From: an uncultured Bacteroides sp.
GTDB lineage: Bacteria > Bacteroidota > Bacteroidia > Bacteroidales > Bacteroidaceae
Assembly (NCBI RefSeq): GCF_900547205.1
Contig: NZ_URFY01000036.1
Span: 1 to 44,970 of the forward strand
Direction: 5' to 3'
Length of the DNA: 44,970 nt
Shown: positions 25,572-34,192 of the stretch, piece after piece
Position numbering within the stretch: the stretch's first letter is position 1
Layout of the letters: each line of letters opens with the position of its first letter
Notes under the pieces: model-generated
Told to the model about the DNA's origin: nothing
The model's database searches: none
Seen by the model: only the letters and a program-made list of their open reading frames with translations
Made by a program: the position numbers and the translations under genes

Positions 25572-26855
25572 TTAAAGTTTCTTCCCGAATGAGTCGTCCA
25601 GTCGGTTGCGAATTAGTAGTGAGGCTATAATGCCGGGGATAGTGCAAAGGCAAACCCAAACGAAGAAAAAAGTATATCCTATGTGGTCTTGTATCCATCC
25701 AGCCGCCATTCCCGGAAGCATCATGCCGAGTGCCATAAAACCGGTGCCAATGGCATAATGTGCTGTTTTGTGTTCGCCTTCGGCAATGTAAATCAGATAA
25801 AGCATATAAGCGGTGAATCCGAATCCATAGCCCAATTGCTCGATGGCTACGCAGATGGAGATAAGTATAATATTGTCCGGAGTCGTAGCAGCCATCCAAA
25901 CATATAATATGTCAGGTAGATTGATAGCCAATGCCATAGGTAAGATCCATTTCTTGAATCCATCGCGCGAAACAAGAAAGCCGCTGATAATGCCGCCAAC
26001 CAGTAAAGCTATCACACCGATAGTGCCGTAAATCATTCCAACTGTAGATGTGGGTAGCACCAACCCTCCATCCTCAGCCTTATCAAGTAAGAAAGCAGAC
26101 GCTAATTTCGATAATTGCGACTCTCCCAGCCGATAGGTGAGCAGGAAGAAGAACATAAGTCCCAAATGCTTCTTCTTAAAGAAAGAGACGAAAGTCAGAA
26201 GAAAATCTGCTAATAATTTACTCGGTGTCAGTCCGGGACGCTTAACGTCCAAATCGGGGTGGGGGAGGGCGAAGCCATGAAATAAAGTTAGGGCAAGAAA
26301 TAATCCTGCCATTAAATAGAACGTGATACTCCACGCCAGCGGGACATTGTTTTGCGATGTCTCCAGCCATCCTGCCAACATCACAAGAATGCCTTGTCCG
26401 AAGATATTGGCAAGCCGATAGAAGGTGCTGCGGATACCAACAAAGAAAGACTGTTCTTTGTTGTTGAGTCCAAGCATATAGAAACCATCTGCGGCAATAT
26501 CATGCGTGGCGGAACTGAATGCCAGTAGCCAGAAGAAGGCAAGAGTGAGCTGTATATAATGGGGAGTTGGGATAAAAAAGGCGATACCTGCAAATCCGGC
26601 GGCAATGAATCCCTGCATGGCGATAATCCAGACACGTTTCGTCTTGATTAAATCAACGAAAGGGCTCCAGAGGGGCTTAATAGTCCAAGGGAGATAAAGC
26701 CAGGATGTATAAAGAGCTATTTCCGTATTCGATAATCCAAGACGCTTGTACATGATAGCAGCGATAGTCATTACTGCAACATTGGGTAATCCTTCTGCAA
26801 AGTAAAGAGTTGGTATCCAGCTCCAGGGATTTTTTCTCAGGCTTGGTGTCGTCAT
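25572..26855 (-). CDS. ampG: AmpG-like muropeptide permease (MFS)
   Basis: 427 aa, about 12 transmembrane segments of the major facilitator type. It would import anhydro-muropeptides or GlcNAc-MurNAc compounds through the inner membrane. Family signs are 'NPWSWIPTLYFAEGLPNVAV', 'YTSWLYLPWTIKPLWSPFVD' and 'ATHDIAADGFYMLGL', which match AmpG closely. It is flanked by the SpoIID-like gene (15 bp) and the MurT-like gene, fitting a cell-wall salvage operon. It and MurT would supply different substrates to the same pathway. Confidence 0.9.
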   Translation of the reverse strand: MTTPSLRKNPWSWIPTLYFAEGLPNVAVMTIAAIMYKRLGLSNTEIALYTSWLYLPWTIKPLWSPFVDLIKTKRVWIIAMQGFIAAGFAGIAFFIPTPHYIQLTLAFFWLLAFSSATHDIAADGFYMLGLNNKEQSFFVGIRSTFYRLANIFGQGILVMLAGWLETSQNNVPLAWSITFYLMAGLFLALTLFHGFALPHPDLDVKRPGLTPSKLLADFLLTFVSFFKKKHLGLMFFFLLTYRLGESQLSKLASAFLLDKAEDGGLVLPTSTVGMIYGTIGVIALLVGGIISGFLVSRDGFKKWILPMALAINLPDILYVWMAATTPDNIILISICVAIEQLGYGFGFTAYMLYLIYIAEGEHKTAHYAIGTGFMALGMMLPGMAAGWIQDHIGYTFFFVWVCLCTIPGIIASLLIRNRLDDSFGKKL

Positions 26856-26870
26856 AGTATTAGTCTGATT

Positions 26871-28211
26871 TTATTTATATTGTTTTTCAATCGTACTATT
26901 GGGATAATAATGAGATAATATTTTTTCATACTCAAAACCTTGTTCTCCCATCATGGCAGCACCGATTTGGCAAAGCCCTACTCCATGTCCCCATCCGGCT
27001 CCGGTAAGCATGAATCGGGAGGGAATGTTTTCTTCATTATCTTCGTATTCCTTATCTATCACGAAAGCGGAACTATAGAGATGAGAGGTTGATAGCGTGC
27101 GTCGTATTTCCAGTTCTTTTCCGATAGTAAGTGCACGCAACGTACCTACTATTTTCAGCCGGATTAGCCGTCCGGAAGTTCCCCGTTCCACGGGTATCAG
27201 GTCGATGATTTTTCCGAAATTAATTCCCGAACGTTTATGAATAAGTTCAGAAAGTTCCTGTTGGGTATAACAGACCTTCCAACGATAAAAGTCCGCTGTC
27301 TCCTGATCGTAGTTGTTCAGTACTTGGCTCAGCACCTTCGCATCCTGAGTATTGCAGAAAGCGGCAGGCGTGGTACGTATCCATTTATCTGCTTCTGCTT
27401 CTATCGTCAGGTCGGGAAGCATTGTTTCAGTTTTGCTATCCCGCTGCTTAACCAGATAAGGATGCCTGACATTCTCCCAACAATTCTGAAACTCCTCGAA
27501 AGCTCCACCGCAACATTTGGAGAAACGGGCATCGCAAATCTTACCTTCATGCATCAGTACTTCGCCCCGTGTAGCAGATACTGCCTTGGTAGCCTGTGGC
27601 GTTGAGGCCCGTGTAATTCCTTGATAACGCTGGCAATGGTCGTCAGCACATACATCAAAGTTGGTATGTGCTTCGTGGTCATACCACTTTATAAGTTGAG
27701 AGTGGAAAGTTGAGAGTGGAGAGTGGGCTGCGCTGTCTGGCTGCATAGTAACTCGCAACTCTTCATTTTCCATTTTCAACTTATTCAACAGCCAGCTTCG
27801 GGAGATAACGGCGTGTGCCTTTAGGAGTTCCACTGAAGCGGTGGCGCTCATCTCGGAAGAAATGACGCTGGTCAGATAATCCTCGATAGGAATTATATTG
27901 ATAGCGGTCAGTTTATCCTCTTCGACTATAATCTTTAACTCACCTCTGAATCTCTGAGCTTCTTTGCGTTCCCAATGGAAGTTGATGCCGATGGTGACGT
28001 CTTTCAGTTCAAAGAACGAAAGGTCCTTCTGCCGGGGAGTGAAAGAGAGTTCGGTATACTCTTTTCCTTGCCAATGGATTTTTTCATTCTGATAAACGGT
28101 TTGCTGTATTCCGGAAATTACCGTTCCATCAGAGGATATAAATTCTTCCGGGAAAAAGAACTTAATCTCTTTCCCGGAAAGAATGCCAACTGTTATCAGA
28201 GGTTCCTGCAT
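26871..28211 (-). CDS. SpoIID/LytB-domain protein carrying an in-frame repeat insertion
   Basis: 446 aa. SpoIID-type proteins are lytic transglycosylases or amidase enhancers acting on denuded peptidoglycan. The domain is visible in 'IIPIEDYLTSVISSEMSATA' (with the catalytic-type Glu in SSEM), 'LLKAHAVISRSWLL', 'HTNFDVCADDHCQRYQGI' and the late 'GAGWGHGVGLCQIGAAMMGE'. Residues 144-173 (KMENEELRVTMQPDSAAHSP...) are encoded by a 90-bp imperfect palindrome of an intergenic type, which splits the domain without breaking the frame. No signal peptide is evident from the chosen start (MQEPLITVGIL), so where it acts is unclear. It sits between the GT-DUF4922 fusion and AmpG. Confidence 0.85.
   Translation of the reverse strand: MQEPLITVGILSGKEIKFFFPEEFISSDGTVISGIQQTVYQNEKIHWQGKEYTELSFTPRQKDLSFFELKDVTIGINFHWERKEAQRFRGELKIIVEEDKLTAINIIPIEDYLTSVISSEMSATASVELLKAHAVISRSWLLNKLKMENEELRVTMQPDSAAHSPLSTFHSQLIKWYDHEAHTNFDVCADDHCQRYQGITRASTPQATKAVSATRGEVLMHEGKICDARFSKCCGGAFEEFQNCWENVRHPYLVKQRDSKTETMLPDLTIEAEADKWIRTTPAAFCNTQDAKVLSQVLNNYDQETADFYRWKVCYTQQELSELIHKRSGINFGKIIDLIPVERGTSGRLIRLKIVGTLRALTIGKELEIRRTLSTSHLYSSAFVIDKEYEDNEENIPSRFMLTGAGWGHGVGLCQIGAAMMGEQGFEYEKILSHYYPNSTIEKQYK
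27693..27782. repeat. 90-bp palindromic element inserted in frame in the SpoIID-like gene
   Basis: The left arm AAGTTGAGAGTGGAAAGTTG (from 27693) is an imperfect inverted copy of the right arm ending TTCATTTTCCATTTTCAACTT-like words at 27782. The centre begins GTGGGCTGC, as in the element at 23493-23584. The length is exactly 90 bp, so the frame is kept. Confidence 0.65.
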
Positions 28212-28223
28212 AAGGGCTTGTGG

Positions 28224-30674
28224 TTATTCTTGATGAAATAGTTTATCTATTAAAGTCTTAAACTGTTTGGAGGGCAAACTGATTTCTTTGTAGATTTCCG
28301 TAATATCTTTGGCGCTTAATTTACTCATATCTTCCTCTCTGATAATAGGGAATACACCACACAACTCTGCCACAGCAGGGCTTATTAACAATCCTTTTTC
28401 CCCTTCATCATAATAACAGTCGGGGCGATGTTTGGAACGTAGGAAAATAATGCAATTCCATACTTCGATTTCATCGTTATCGAATTCGTTTACAGTATTA
28501 AGACCATACCAAGCTATTATATTGATTAAAGGTTCTTTATCGGAATAGAAGTGGAATAGTTTTTCATACATACTCTCAAAATTCTCCAATAATTTAATCT
28601 TCAGAGTGGCTGACATACCGATGCAAGTAGTGAAATTATCAGTTGCATACATATTCCCGGAATTTTTAGTATCCAATATTGCGTGCAAGAAACTCATACT
28701 AAAAGGATTGTAGAATTTTTCTTCTTTACCTGCTGCCTGGAAGTGCATATGGTCGGGAGCGGAAGCACCGCATTCCGGCCCGTTATAGAGTATATAATAC
28801 TCATTTAGGTTTTCGGCTAAATGAAGCATATCTTCAATGCGGCCTTTCATAGTTTGCGGGGTGTGCTCGTGGTCGATGATTGTCAAATGTCGCTCAAAGA
28901 TAGGATAAGGATTAAGACATATATCATAATGTTCGAATGGTACAGAGGTTTGCTCTGCAGGCCGGTTGCTCTTACATAAGAAACAAGGTCTTTCCTGAAT
29001 GGAGAGGGAGTCTGTTTTTGCCATGGTGGAAAGAGCACGTTCAGGATTTGGGAAAATCTGTATCCTCATGTTGCTCTTTCCTTTTTCGAGTATTAATCCT
29101 TTCTTTTTTTTCAGATTCCTTTCCAGTTTTTTATAGTTCTTTTTTGCGAGCGTCCAGTTTTTATTTTGCTCTTCTATCATCTTTTCTACAAGTTCCTGGA
29201 CCTCTTTATTGATAGAATGCATTTGGATTCTGCTCTTTAGTTCCCAAGTGCGGATTCTATCTTTATAAAAGTTATTCAGATTGCTCTTTTCTATGCTTAA
29301 AGCGGCATCCGAGTTACCTTCCCAACGGCGGCAAAGGTATACTACATCATAGATACGCCCGATTTTATACTCGCGTGAGATGCTTAATCCTATAGCATAA
29401 TCTTCACCATAGCTGGTATTCGGCAATTTGATGTTACGGAGAAGCGGGGTATAGAAAGCACGTGGAGCACCCAAGCCATTGATGCGCAAAGCATTGTTCT
29501 TTCCGTTCTCCGGTGTCCATTCTTTGTGGTCAATAATGCCGGGAGCAATTTCGTTCAGGTGGAAGTCGGTCATTAGATAAGTACCTATTACCATTGCGCA
29601 GTTTTCCTTATAAAAAGTATCTACGATTTTTTGGATTGTATGCTCGTCTTTATATAAGTCGTCGCTGTCTAACTGTATAGCGAATTTTCCACATTTCTCG
29701 TGATGTACGCCCTTGTTCCAACACCCCCCTATGCCTAAATCGTTTTCTTGGGGAATTAAATGAATCAATCGTTCGTCTGCGCTTAGTTCCTGAAGTGCTT
29801 CGGTAGTTCCATCGGTAGAATGATTGTCGATAACGATCACATTGAAAGGAAAAGTTGTCTGTTGGGTTAGGGCAGAGTTGACTGCATCACAGATGGTATG
29901 GATACGATTGCGGACAGGGATGATTACAGAAGCTTCAAATTCAAAGATTTCGCTGTGAAGATTGACAGGACGTGAAGAAGAAGGCATCAAATAAGCATCG
30001 GCACATTTCAGATATTCGCTGCAAGCAGTTTCCATCTCGATTTGTACTTCCCGATTTTTAGGGTCTACATAGTCGAATTGTTTCTCTCCGCTTTTTCTGG
30101 TATCCGTTTCAATTTCGGTATATAGATATTCATTGATGTGCACAATTGAATACTTATAGGATAGATACAAGCGGAGAGTATATAGTCCTGCGTATTGATA
30201 TTCATCCGTCACCATATCGGATATAGTAGTGAATGCGGAAGAACTGAATAAAAGGAGTGAGCCGAAGTCGAAATCATCTCGAATACTTCCCAATTGGTAA
30301 TCGATGACAGGTGCTGGTTTGAGTTCTTCGTTAACCAGTTGATAGCGGTCGGCATAAACCATTCCGTTTTTTTCATCGGTGCCCATGATTTGTACCATGC
30401 GTTCCAATGCATATAACCCTAGTTTTAAAGGAGTTTGTTTCGTGTAGAAGAGAATGTAGCCTGCATCTGCATGGAGTGCAATTGTTCTCATTGTGTTTGT
30501 GGAATAGAGTCCATCGATAGGGAGACACTCACAACCCGGCAAGCATTTCTTGCTAGGATCGGAACTTAACAGATAGATTTTGTTTACTAGCTCGGACGCT
30601 TGTAATTCTTTCACTGTTTGCATAGTATCTTCCGGAGTGCCGAAAGGTATAAAGCAATTGATTTTTTTCTTCAT
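28224..30674 (-). CDS. GT2 glycosyltransferase fused to a DUF4922 (GalT/HIT-like) domain
   Basis: 816 aa. Residues 1-240 look like a degenerate GT-A-type domain. Residues 247-460 are a GT2 glycosyltransferase ('ASVIIPVRNRIHTICDAVNS', 'VIVIDNHSTDGTTEAL', metal-binding D336-S-D338-D in 'QLDSDDLY'). A charged coiled-coil-like stretch (490-530) links to a C-terminal domain of the DUF4922 kind (about 545-816) with Cys564/Cys567 ('PCFLC'), 'NPYPIFERHLTIIDHEH' and 'GASAPDHMHFQ' (His642-x-His644-x-Gln646), the HxHxQ pattern of GalT and plant GDP-L-galactose phosphorylase. It may thus both release and use a nucleotide sugar. It lies second in the MurNAc operon, 13 bp from each neighbour. Substrates are unknown. 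Confidence 0.8.
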   Translation of the reverse strand: MKKKINCFIPFGTPEDTMQTVKELQASELVNKIYLLSSDPSKKCLPGCECLPIDGLYSTNTMRTIALHADAGYILFYTKQTPLKLGLYALERMVQIMGTDEKNGMVYADRYQLVNEELKPAPVIDYQLGSIRDDFDFGSLLLFSSSAFTTISDMVTDEYQYAGLYTLRLYLSYKYSIVHINEYLYTEIETDTRKSGEKQFDYVDPKNREVQIEMETACSEYLKCADAYLMPSSSRPVNLHSEIFEFEASVIIPVRNRIHTICDAVNSALTQQTTFPFNVIVIDNHSTDGTTEALQELSADERLIHLIPQENDLGIGGCWNKGVHHEKCGKFAIQLDSDDLYKDEHTIQKIVDTFYKENCAMVIGTYLMTDFHLNEIAPGIIDHKEWTPENGKNNALRINGLGAPRAFYTPLLRNIKLPNTSYGEDYAIGLSISREYKIGRIYDVVYLCRRWEGNSDAALSIEKSNLNNFYKDRIRTWELKSRIQMHSINKEVQELVEKMIEEQNKNWTLAKKNYKKLERNLKKKKGLILEKGKSNMRIQIFPNPERALSTMAKTDSLSIQERPCFLCKSNRPAEQTSVPFEHYDICLNPYPIFERHLTIIDHEHTPQTMKGRIEDMLHLAENLNEYYILYNGPECGASAPDHMHFQAAGKEEKFYNPFSMSFLHAILDTKNSGNMYATDNFTTCIGMSATLKIKLLENFESMYEKLFHFYSDKEPLINIIAWYGLNTVNEFDNDEIEVWNCIIFLRSKHRPDCYYDEGEKGLLISPAVAELCGVFPIIREEDMSKLSAKDITEIYKEISLPSKQFKTLIDKLFHQE

Positions 30675-30687
30675 TTTGATAATTCAT

Positions 30688-31530
30688 TTAAAGAACTGTC
30701 GTATTGTCCGTGATTGATTTCTTTCGAATAAGGAAACAAAGTCCGATGAAAGTAAATGCAGCATTAATAATCAACAGCTCGTAACTGATTTGGTAACCGC
30801 CGAACCATGCTTCCGAGTTTCTTTGCAGAACATAGCAAAGTGCAGGGGAAGTGATAGCTACCAACGGTATATATTTGTCATAAACTTGTTTCTTGGTGAA
30901 GATGCCGAAGGCAAACAGACCGAGGATAGGTCCGTACGTATAACTTGTCAATGTATAAATGGCATCGATAACAAAAGTTTTCAATACATCCGTCCATATT
31001 AGTGATTTCACACCTCCGCGGAAAGTATAAAGCCATACGATAAATACGGTGAGAATGACATTCAGCAAGAAAGGGAGATGGAAAGGCTCAAAGATAAGTA
31101 GCTGCAATGTCAGGCAAACGAGAAAGAGCCGTACGGCTGCTCCCAACATCTTTGAGATAAAGAAGAACCATGCTCCCGTCTTATAAGATGAGCTTCCGAA
31201 TCTATTCTCCAGATATTCGTAGATGGATACTAAATTCATACGGTAGAAGAGGGGGACGAGCACCAACGCGATAATTATCTGCCCGACTATAAACCCCAGC
31301 GCCATTTGTAGATAAGAAAAACTGCTGGCTTGCACCATGCCCGGGACGGATACGAAAGTGACCCCCGAAATAGTAGAGCCAATCATAGCAAAAGCAACGA
31401 TATACCATGCCGATTTGCGGTTGCCCACAAAGAATCCTTCATTGTCGGCTTTGCGTCCTGCTATATAAGAGATAGTGAACAGGATTATAAAGTATGCCAC
31501 AATAGTAATAGATATAACGGCTGGACTCAT
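30688..31530 (-). CDS. Sodium:solute symporter (SSS), internally deleted
   Basis: 280 aa; complete SSS transporters have about 480-550. The N-terminal half is normal ('VAYFIILFTISYIAGRKADN', 'STISGVTFVSVPGMVQAS', 'LVSIYEYLENRFGSSSYKTG') up to 'LIWTDVLKTF' (residue 186). It jumps at once to the C-terminal 'VIDAIYTLTSYTYGPILGLF', which belongs near the tenth or later helix. The missing middle, about 200 residues, includes most of the inverted-repeat core and sodium-site helices, so transport is doubtful. The frame is intact and translation would reach the operon's next gene 13 bp later. It is the first gene of the operon. Confidence 0.85.
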   Translation of the reverse strand: MSPAVISITIVAYFIILFTISYIAGRKADNEGFFVGNRKSAWYIVAFAMIGSTISGVTFVSVPGMVQASSFSYLQMALGFIVGQIIIALVLVPLFYRMNLVSIYEYLENRFGSSSYKTGAWFFFISKMLGAAVRLFLVCLTLQLLIFEPFHLPFLLNVILTVFIVWLYTFRGGVKSLIWTDVLKTFVIDAIYTLTSYTYGPILGLFAFGIFTKKQVYDKYIPLVAITSPALCYVLQRNSEAWFGGYQISYELLIINAAFTFIGLCFLIRKKSITDNTTVL

Positions 31531-31587
31531 AGATGCTGTTTAAAGTTCGTTTGAAGATAAATACCCCTATCTGTTTTACTTTGTCTG

Positions 31588-31595
31588 CAAAAATA
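31588..31595 (-). promoter_or_regulatory. -7 element of the MurNAc-salvage operon promoter
   Basis: TATTTTTG on the minus strand lies 57 bp before the symporter ATG. The -33 match is weak. Confidence 0.45.
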
Positions 31596-31616
31596 GGAAA
31601 TTTATCACACAAAGCC

Positions 31617-32906
31617 TTATTCTTGCGAGTTTTTTATTCCGGGAGTCCCTCCGGTAGTGTTTTTAGAAGAGGTCCAGTTCTTCATAATCGAGGAGGGTAG
31701 TTCAGGAGACTTCTTTTCAAGGGATATGCCTTGGTTTCTTTTCTTACCGGAGTTGTGCATTGATTCGTTATAACTGCATTTGTCGATAAGTCGGGGCTTT
31801 TCTTCATTTGTCTGTATGGCGAGATGCCCCCCTTCGTTGCTGATTCGTGGGAATTTGGTTATTTCAATGATTGTTGCTCCTTCTACTTTATGCTTTCTCA
31901 GCAAAGCATCGGCAGATTTGGTAAGACATATATATCCATGCGATGGAATGCTCAGACTTTCATCAGTATCCTGATTTTCTAGAATAGCGCTGGTCGTTAC
32001 GGTTCCGTCGTCGATGTATCTGATTAGTTTTAATGATGGCACAGAAACGGGAGAGCCGGAAGGATTATAAAGCTCAATGTATTCTGCACCGTTTTCGGCG
32101 TCATCATACATTACTTCGTTCAGTAGTAACATTCCTTTTACTTCTTCCGGATAATCGGGAAGAATTGGCTCTATTGGTTCATCAGGATTGATTGGTTCAT
32201 TCGGGTCATCCGCGTCAGTGGATGTTTCCACATCGTTGGATAGTTGTATCTGTCGGAAGGTGAAACCTTTGCAGCGTGTCTTGGTGTAGACGCAATATAT
32301 TCCGCAGCAGAGAGAGCTTTGAATGCTGGCATCCTTTACCTGTTTCTCTTTAGTATATTCTAGCTCAGAATCGAGTCGAGTCCAGAAAGTCCAATGGCCG
32401 TTATCGTCACATTCCACTTTGATAGATAGTTTCGGAGAATTATTTCCTTTCATCAGTTCTCTGCCCGAAGCTAATAGCTTGCGTTGATTTCCATTCTGTC
32501 GGTAAAGTCCTACGTTATCTTTGGCACCGCCTATCTGAATGTAATACCCGTTGAGGTTATCGGAAAGAATGTTGGAAGAAGCAACCAGATAGAAGCGTGC
32601 AAAATTGTTGGCAGAAGGATTGAAGGTGAGGTGAACATCGAATTCCCAACGGGTGCTTCTCACGGTAGAAGATGGGATAGTGACATAAGCCGTTCCGCCT
32701 TCTTCATGCGGGTCGTTCAGATGGACTCCTTCTTTGGCATTGATAGTGAATTTATCGAGTTCTCCCGTCCAGGAAAGTTCGGCGGTGATTTTGTCCTCTT
32801 CCGATGCCAGCTCTTCATCATCGTCATTAGGAAGCGAACAATTACAGAACATAGTAGTGAAAAGGCATAAAAGAGCAATTACTCCATAATTTTTCATACG
32901 GCTCAA
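31617..32906 (-). CDS. Lamin-tail-domain lipoprotein
   Basis: 429 aa. The lipoprotein signal has two cysteines near residues 21-23 (TMFCNCSLPND) followed by an acidic stretch, suggesting surface export. Residues about 40-225 form a beta-sandwich-like domain ('TRWEFDVHLTFNPSANNFAR', 'GYYIQIGGAKDNVGLYRQNG'). A Pro/Glu/Asp linker with repeated 'EPI.PDEPI' (about 233-252) leads to a lamin-tail domain (PF00932; 'LLLNEVMYDDAENGAEYIEL', 'PLIDKCSY'-like ending in 'TGGTPGIKNSQE'). Such proteins often accompany secreted nucleases or phosphatases, but no catalytic domain is present here. It is upstream of the MurNAc operon in the same direction, 86 bp away. Confidence 0.85.
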   Translation of the reverse strand: MSRMKNYGVIALLCLFTTMFCNCSLPNDDDEELASEEDKITAELSWTGELDKFTINAKEGVHLNDPHEEGGTAYVTIPSSTVRSTRWEFDVHLTFNPSANNFARFYLVASSNILSDNLNGYYIQIGGAKDNVGLYRQNGNQRKLLASGRELMKGNNSPKLSIKVECDDNGHWTFWTRLDSELEYTKEKQVKDASIQSSLCCGIYCVYTKTRCKGFTFRQIQLSNDVETSTDADDPNEPINPDEPIEPILPDYPEEVKGMLLLNEVMYDDAENGAEYIELYNPSGSPVSVPSLKLIRYIDDGTVTTSAILENQDTDESLSIPSHGYICLTKSADALLRKHKVEGATIIEITKFPRISNEGGHLAIQTNEEKPRLIDKCSYNESMHNSGKKRNQGISLEKKSPELPSSIMKNWTSSKNTTGGTPGIKNSQE

Positions 32907-33053
32907 ACTTTATAGTATTGTTAGTTTCGTCAACCGTATTTGTTTGTGTGTTAGGCAGAGGCAATTGCGGTTTGAATATTTGATTGAGCGGGTAAAGGTA
33001 GAGATTCTTGTTGGAAATATGAAACAATATTCAGTCATATTTATAAAGAATGA

Positions 33054-33083
33054 CTGCCATAAGTTATGTAATACTTCTGGCAG
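33054..33083 (-). terminator. Hairpin after the DUF4857-type gene
   Basis: CTGCCA and TGGCAG form a 6-bp stem with an inner AAGT/ACTT stem, about 36 bp past the DUF4857-type stop. The T-run is weak (TCATTCTTTA). Confidence 0.45.
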
Positions 33084-33118
33084 CCCTTTGTAAATACAAC
33101 ATTAGTTTCCGGAAAACT

Positions 33119-34153
33119 TTATTCAATCCTGGGCATCACATACTTATCCGTATAAGAAGTGAAAGTAATGCCCGGCAGAGAAGCAACCGATGATTCGTAC
33201 TCCAATTTCTTTATCAGCGAATAATCGTCGGCATTCAGCGCATAGTAATTATCGGCAGACGGAGTAGTGACCCGCACCGTCCAGTCGAACATATTGCCGA
33301 TGATGGTCAGCGCGTCCGTTTCGGGATTAAACGTCGGTACGCCTGATTTCACTACATCATACGTGCGGCTTCTCAGAACATAGAAGTCATTGTTAACGTC
33401 CGTCATAAAGGCTAGCGTCTTCTTATTCCTGAACTCGGTCAGGTACAGATGCTTCAATGTCAGCCCTTCGGGCAACTCTATGGCACGCACATACGGACGT
33501 TCCTTCACTTGCTTCAAGTGAAACAAGCGGCGGTCGGCATCCAGCAAGAGATAACCTTCATCATACTCCTTTTTCACCGTTGGATTTCCTACAATCTCCG
33601 TTGCCGGAAAGCGGAAACCTTTCTTCGTCATCGCTTCTGTGAACTGATGGCTTTTCTCTGCCTTCACACTGTTAGTGCCCATGTCGATAAACTCGATGCC
33701 ACTAGAAGTAATACGAAATACATCATCGGGCATCTTCAAGTCTACGCGCCCCGACATGGATTCCAGCAGCGAATATAGCCCGATGGAAGGAGCATTGATA
33801 TCCGAAGGAACGCTGCGGAAGTTGAAGTTTTCCGTCTGCACTATTTTAGGCGTAGTTGCCACTCCGTTGATGGAGTCTGGGAAACGTTCGTCGGACATCA
33901 ACTGGCGGAAGTAAAACATAGGTAGGATACTGTCGAAAGCAGCTTCCGAATAAATGTTTCCGGCAAGGTCGCGGCGTACCATGCCCTTCCCGTCCTCCTG
34001 TCCCATCTGTACGAAATCGCCGATTACGGAACTATAAAGCGTAAAGGGAGTCTTCTCTGGCTTCACGACAAAGAAATTGTAGCACCACGGCAACTGCCAG
34101 AGAAGCAAGAAAGCAATGGTGACATATAATAATAAGGTGCTGAAACGTCTCAT
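33119..34153 (-). CDS. DUF4857-type membrane-anchored protein
   Basis: 344 aa. One N-terminal membrane segment (residues 5-20, 'LLLYVTIAFLLLWQLPWCYN') anchors a large beta-rich periplasmic part. The sequence has many short repeats of the kind 'LLDADRRLFHLKQVKERPYV' and 'DVNNDFYVLRSRTYDVVKSG', suggesting a propeller-like fold. It resembles the DUF4857 family seen next to ABC permeases in Bacteroides. It is the last gene of the nine-gene operon, 39 bp after the permease. It could be the periplasmic partner of the ABC transporter; no function is known. Confidence 0.75.
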   Translation of the reverse strand: MRRFSTLLLYVTIAFLLLWQLPWCYNFFVVKPEKTPFTLYSSVIGDFVQMGQEDGKGMVRRDLAGNIYSEAAFDSILPMFYFRQLMSDERFPDSINGVATTPKIVQTENFNFRSVPSDINAPSIGLYSLLESMSGRVDLKMPDDVFRITSSGIEFIDMGTNSVKAEKSHQFTEAMTKKGFRFPATEIVGNPTVKKEYDEGYLLLDADRRLFHLKQVKERPYVRAIELPEGLTLKHLYLTEFRNKKTLAFMTDVNNDFYVLRSRTYDVVKSGVPTFNPETDALTIIGNMFDWTVRVTTPSADNYYALNADDYSLIKKLEYESSVASLPGITFTSYTDKYVMPRIE

Positions 34154-34160
34154 CTTTCAA

Positions 34161-34191
34161 TCTTTAATTGTTAATCTTTAATTTTTAATTG
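34161..34191. repeat. Intergenic TTTAATT/TTAATC word repeat
   Basis: TCTTTAATTGTTAATCTTTA and a further TTTTTAATT fill the gap between the permease and the DUF4857-type gene. It is one of the low-complexity word repeats found between genes of this operon. Confidence 0.45.
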
Positions 34192-34192
34192 C

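Noticed and set aside
32842..33027. Small open frame of 61 codons upstream of the lamin-tail gene
   Set aside because: It overlaps the start of the lamin-tail gene in another frame, has no promoter-to-start logic and no recognisable features.
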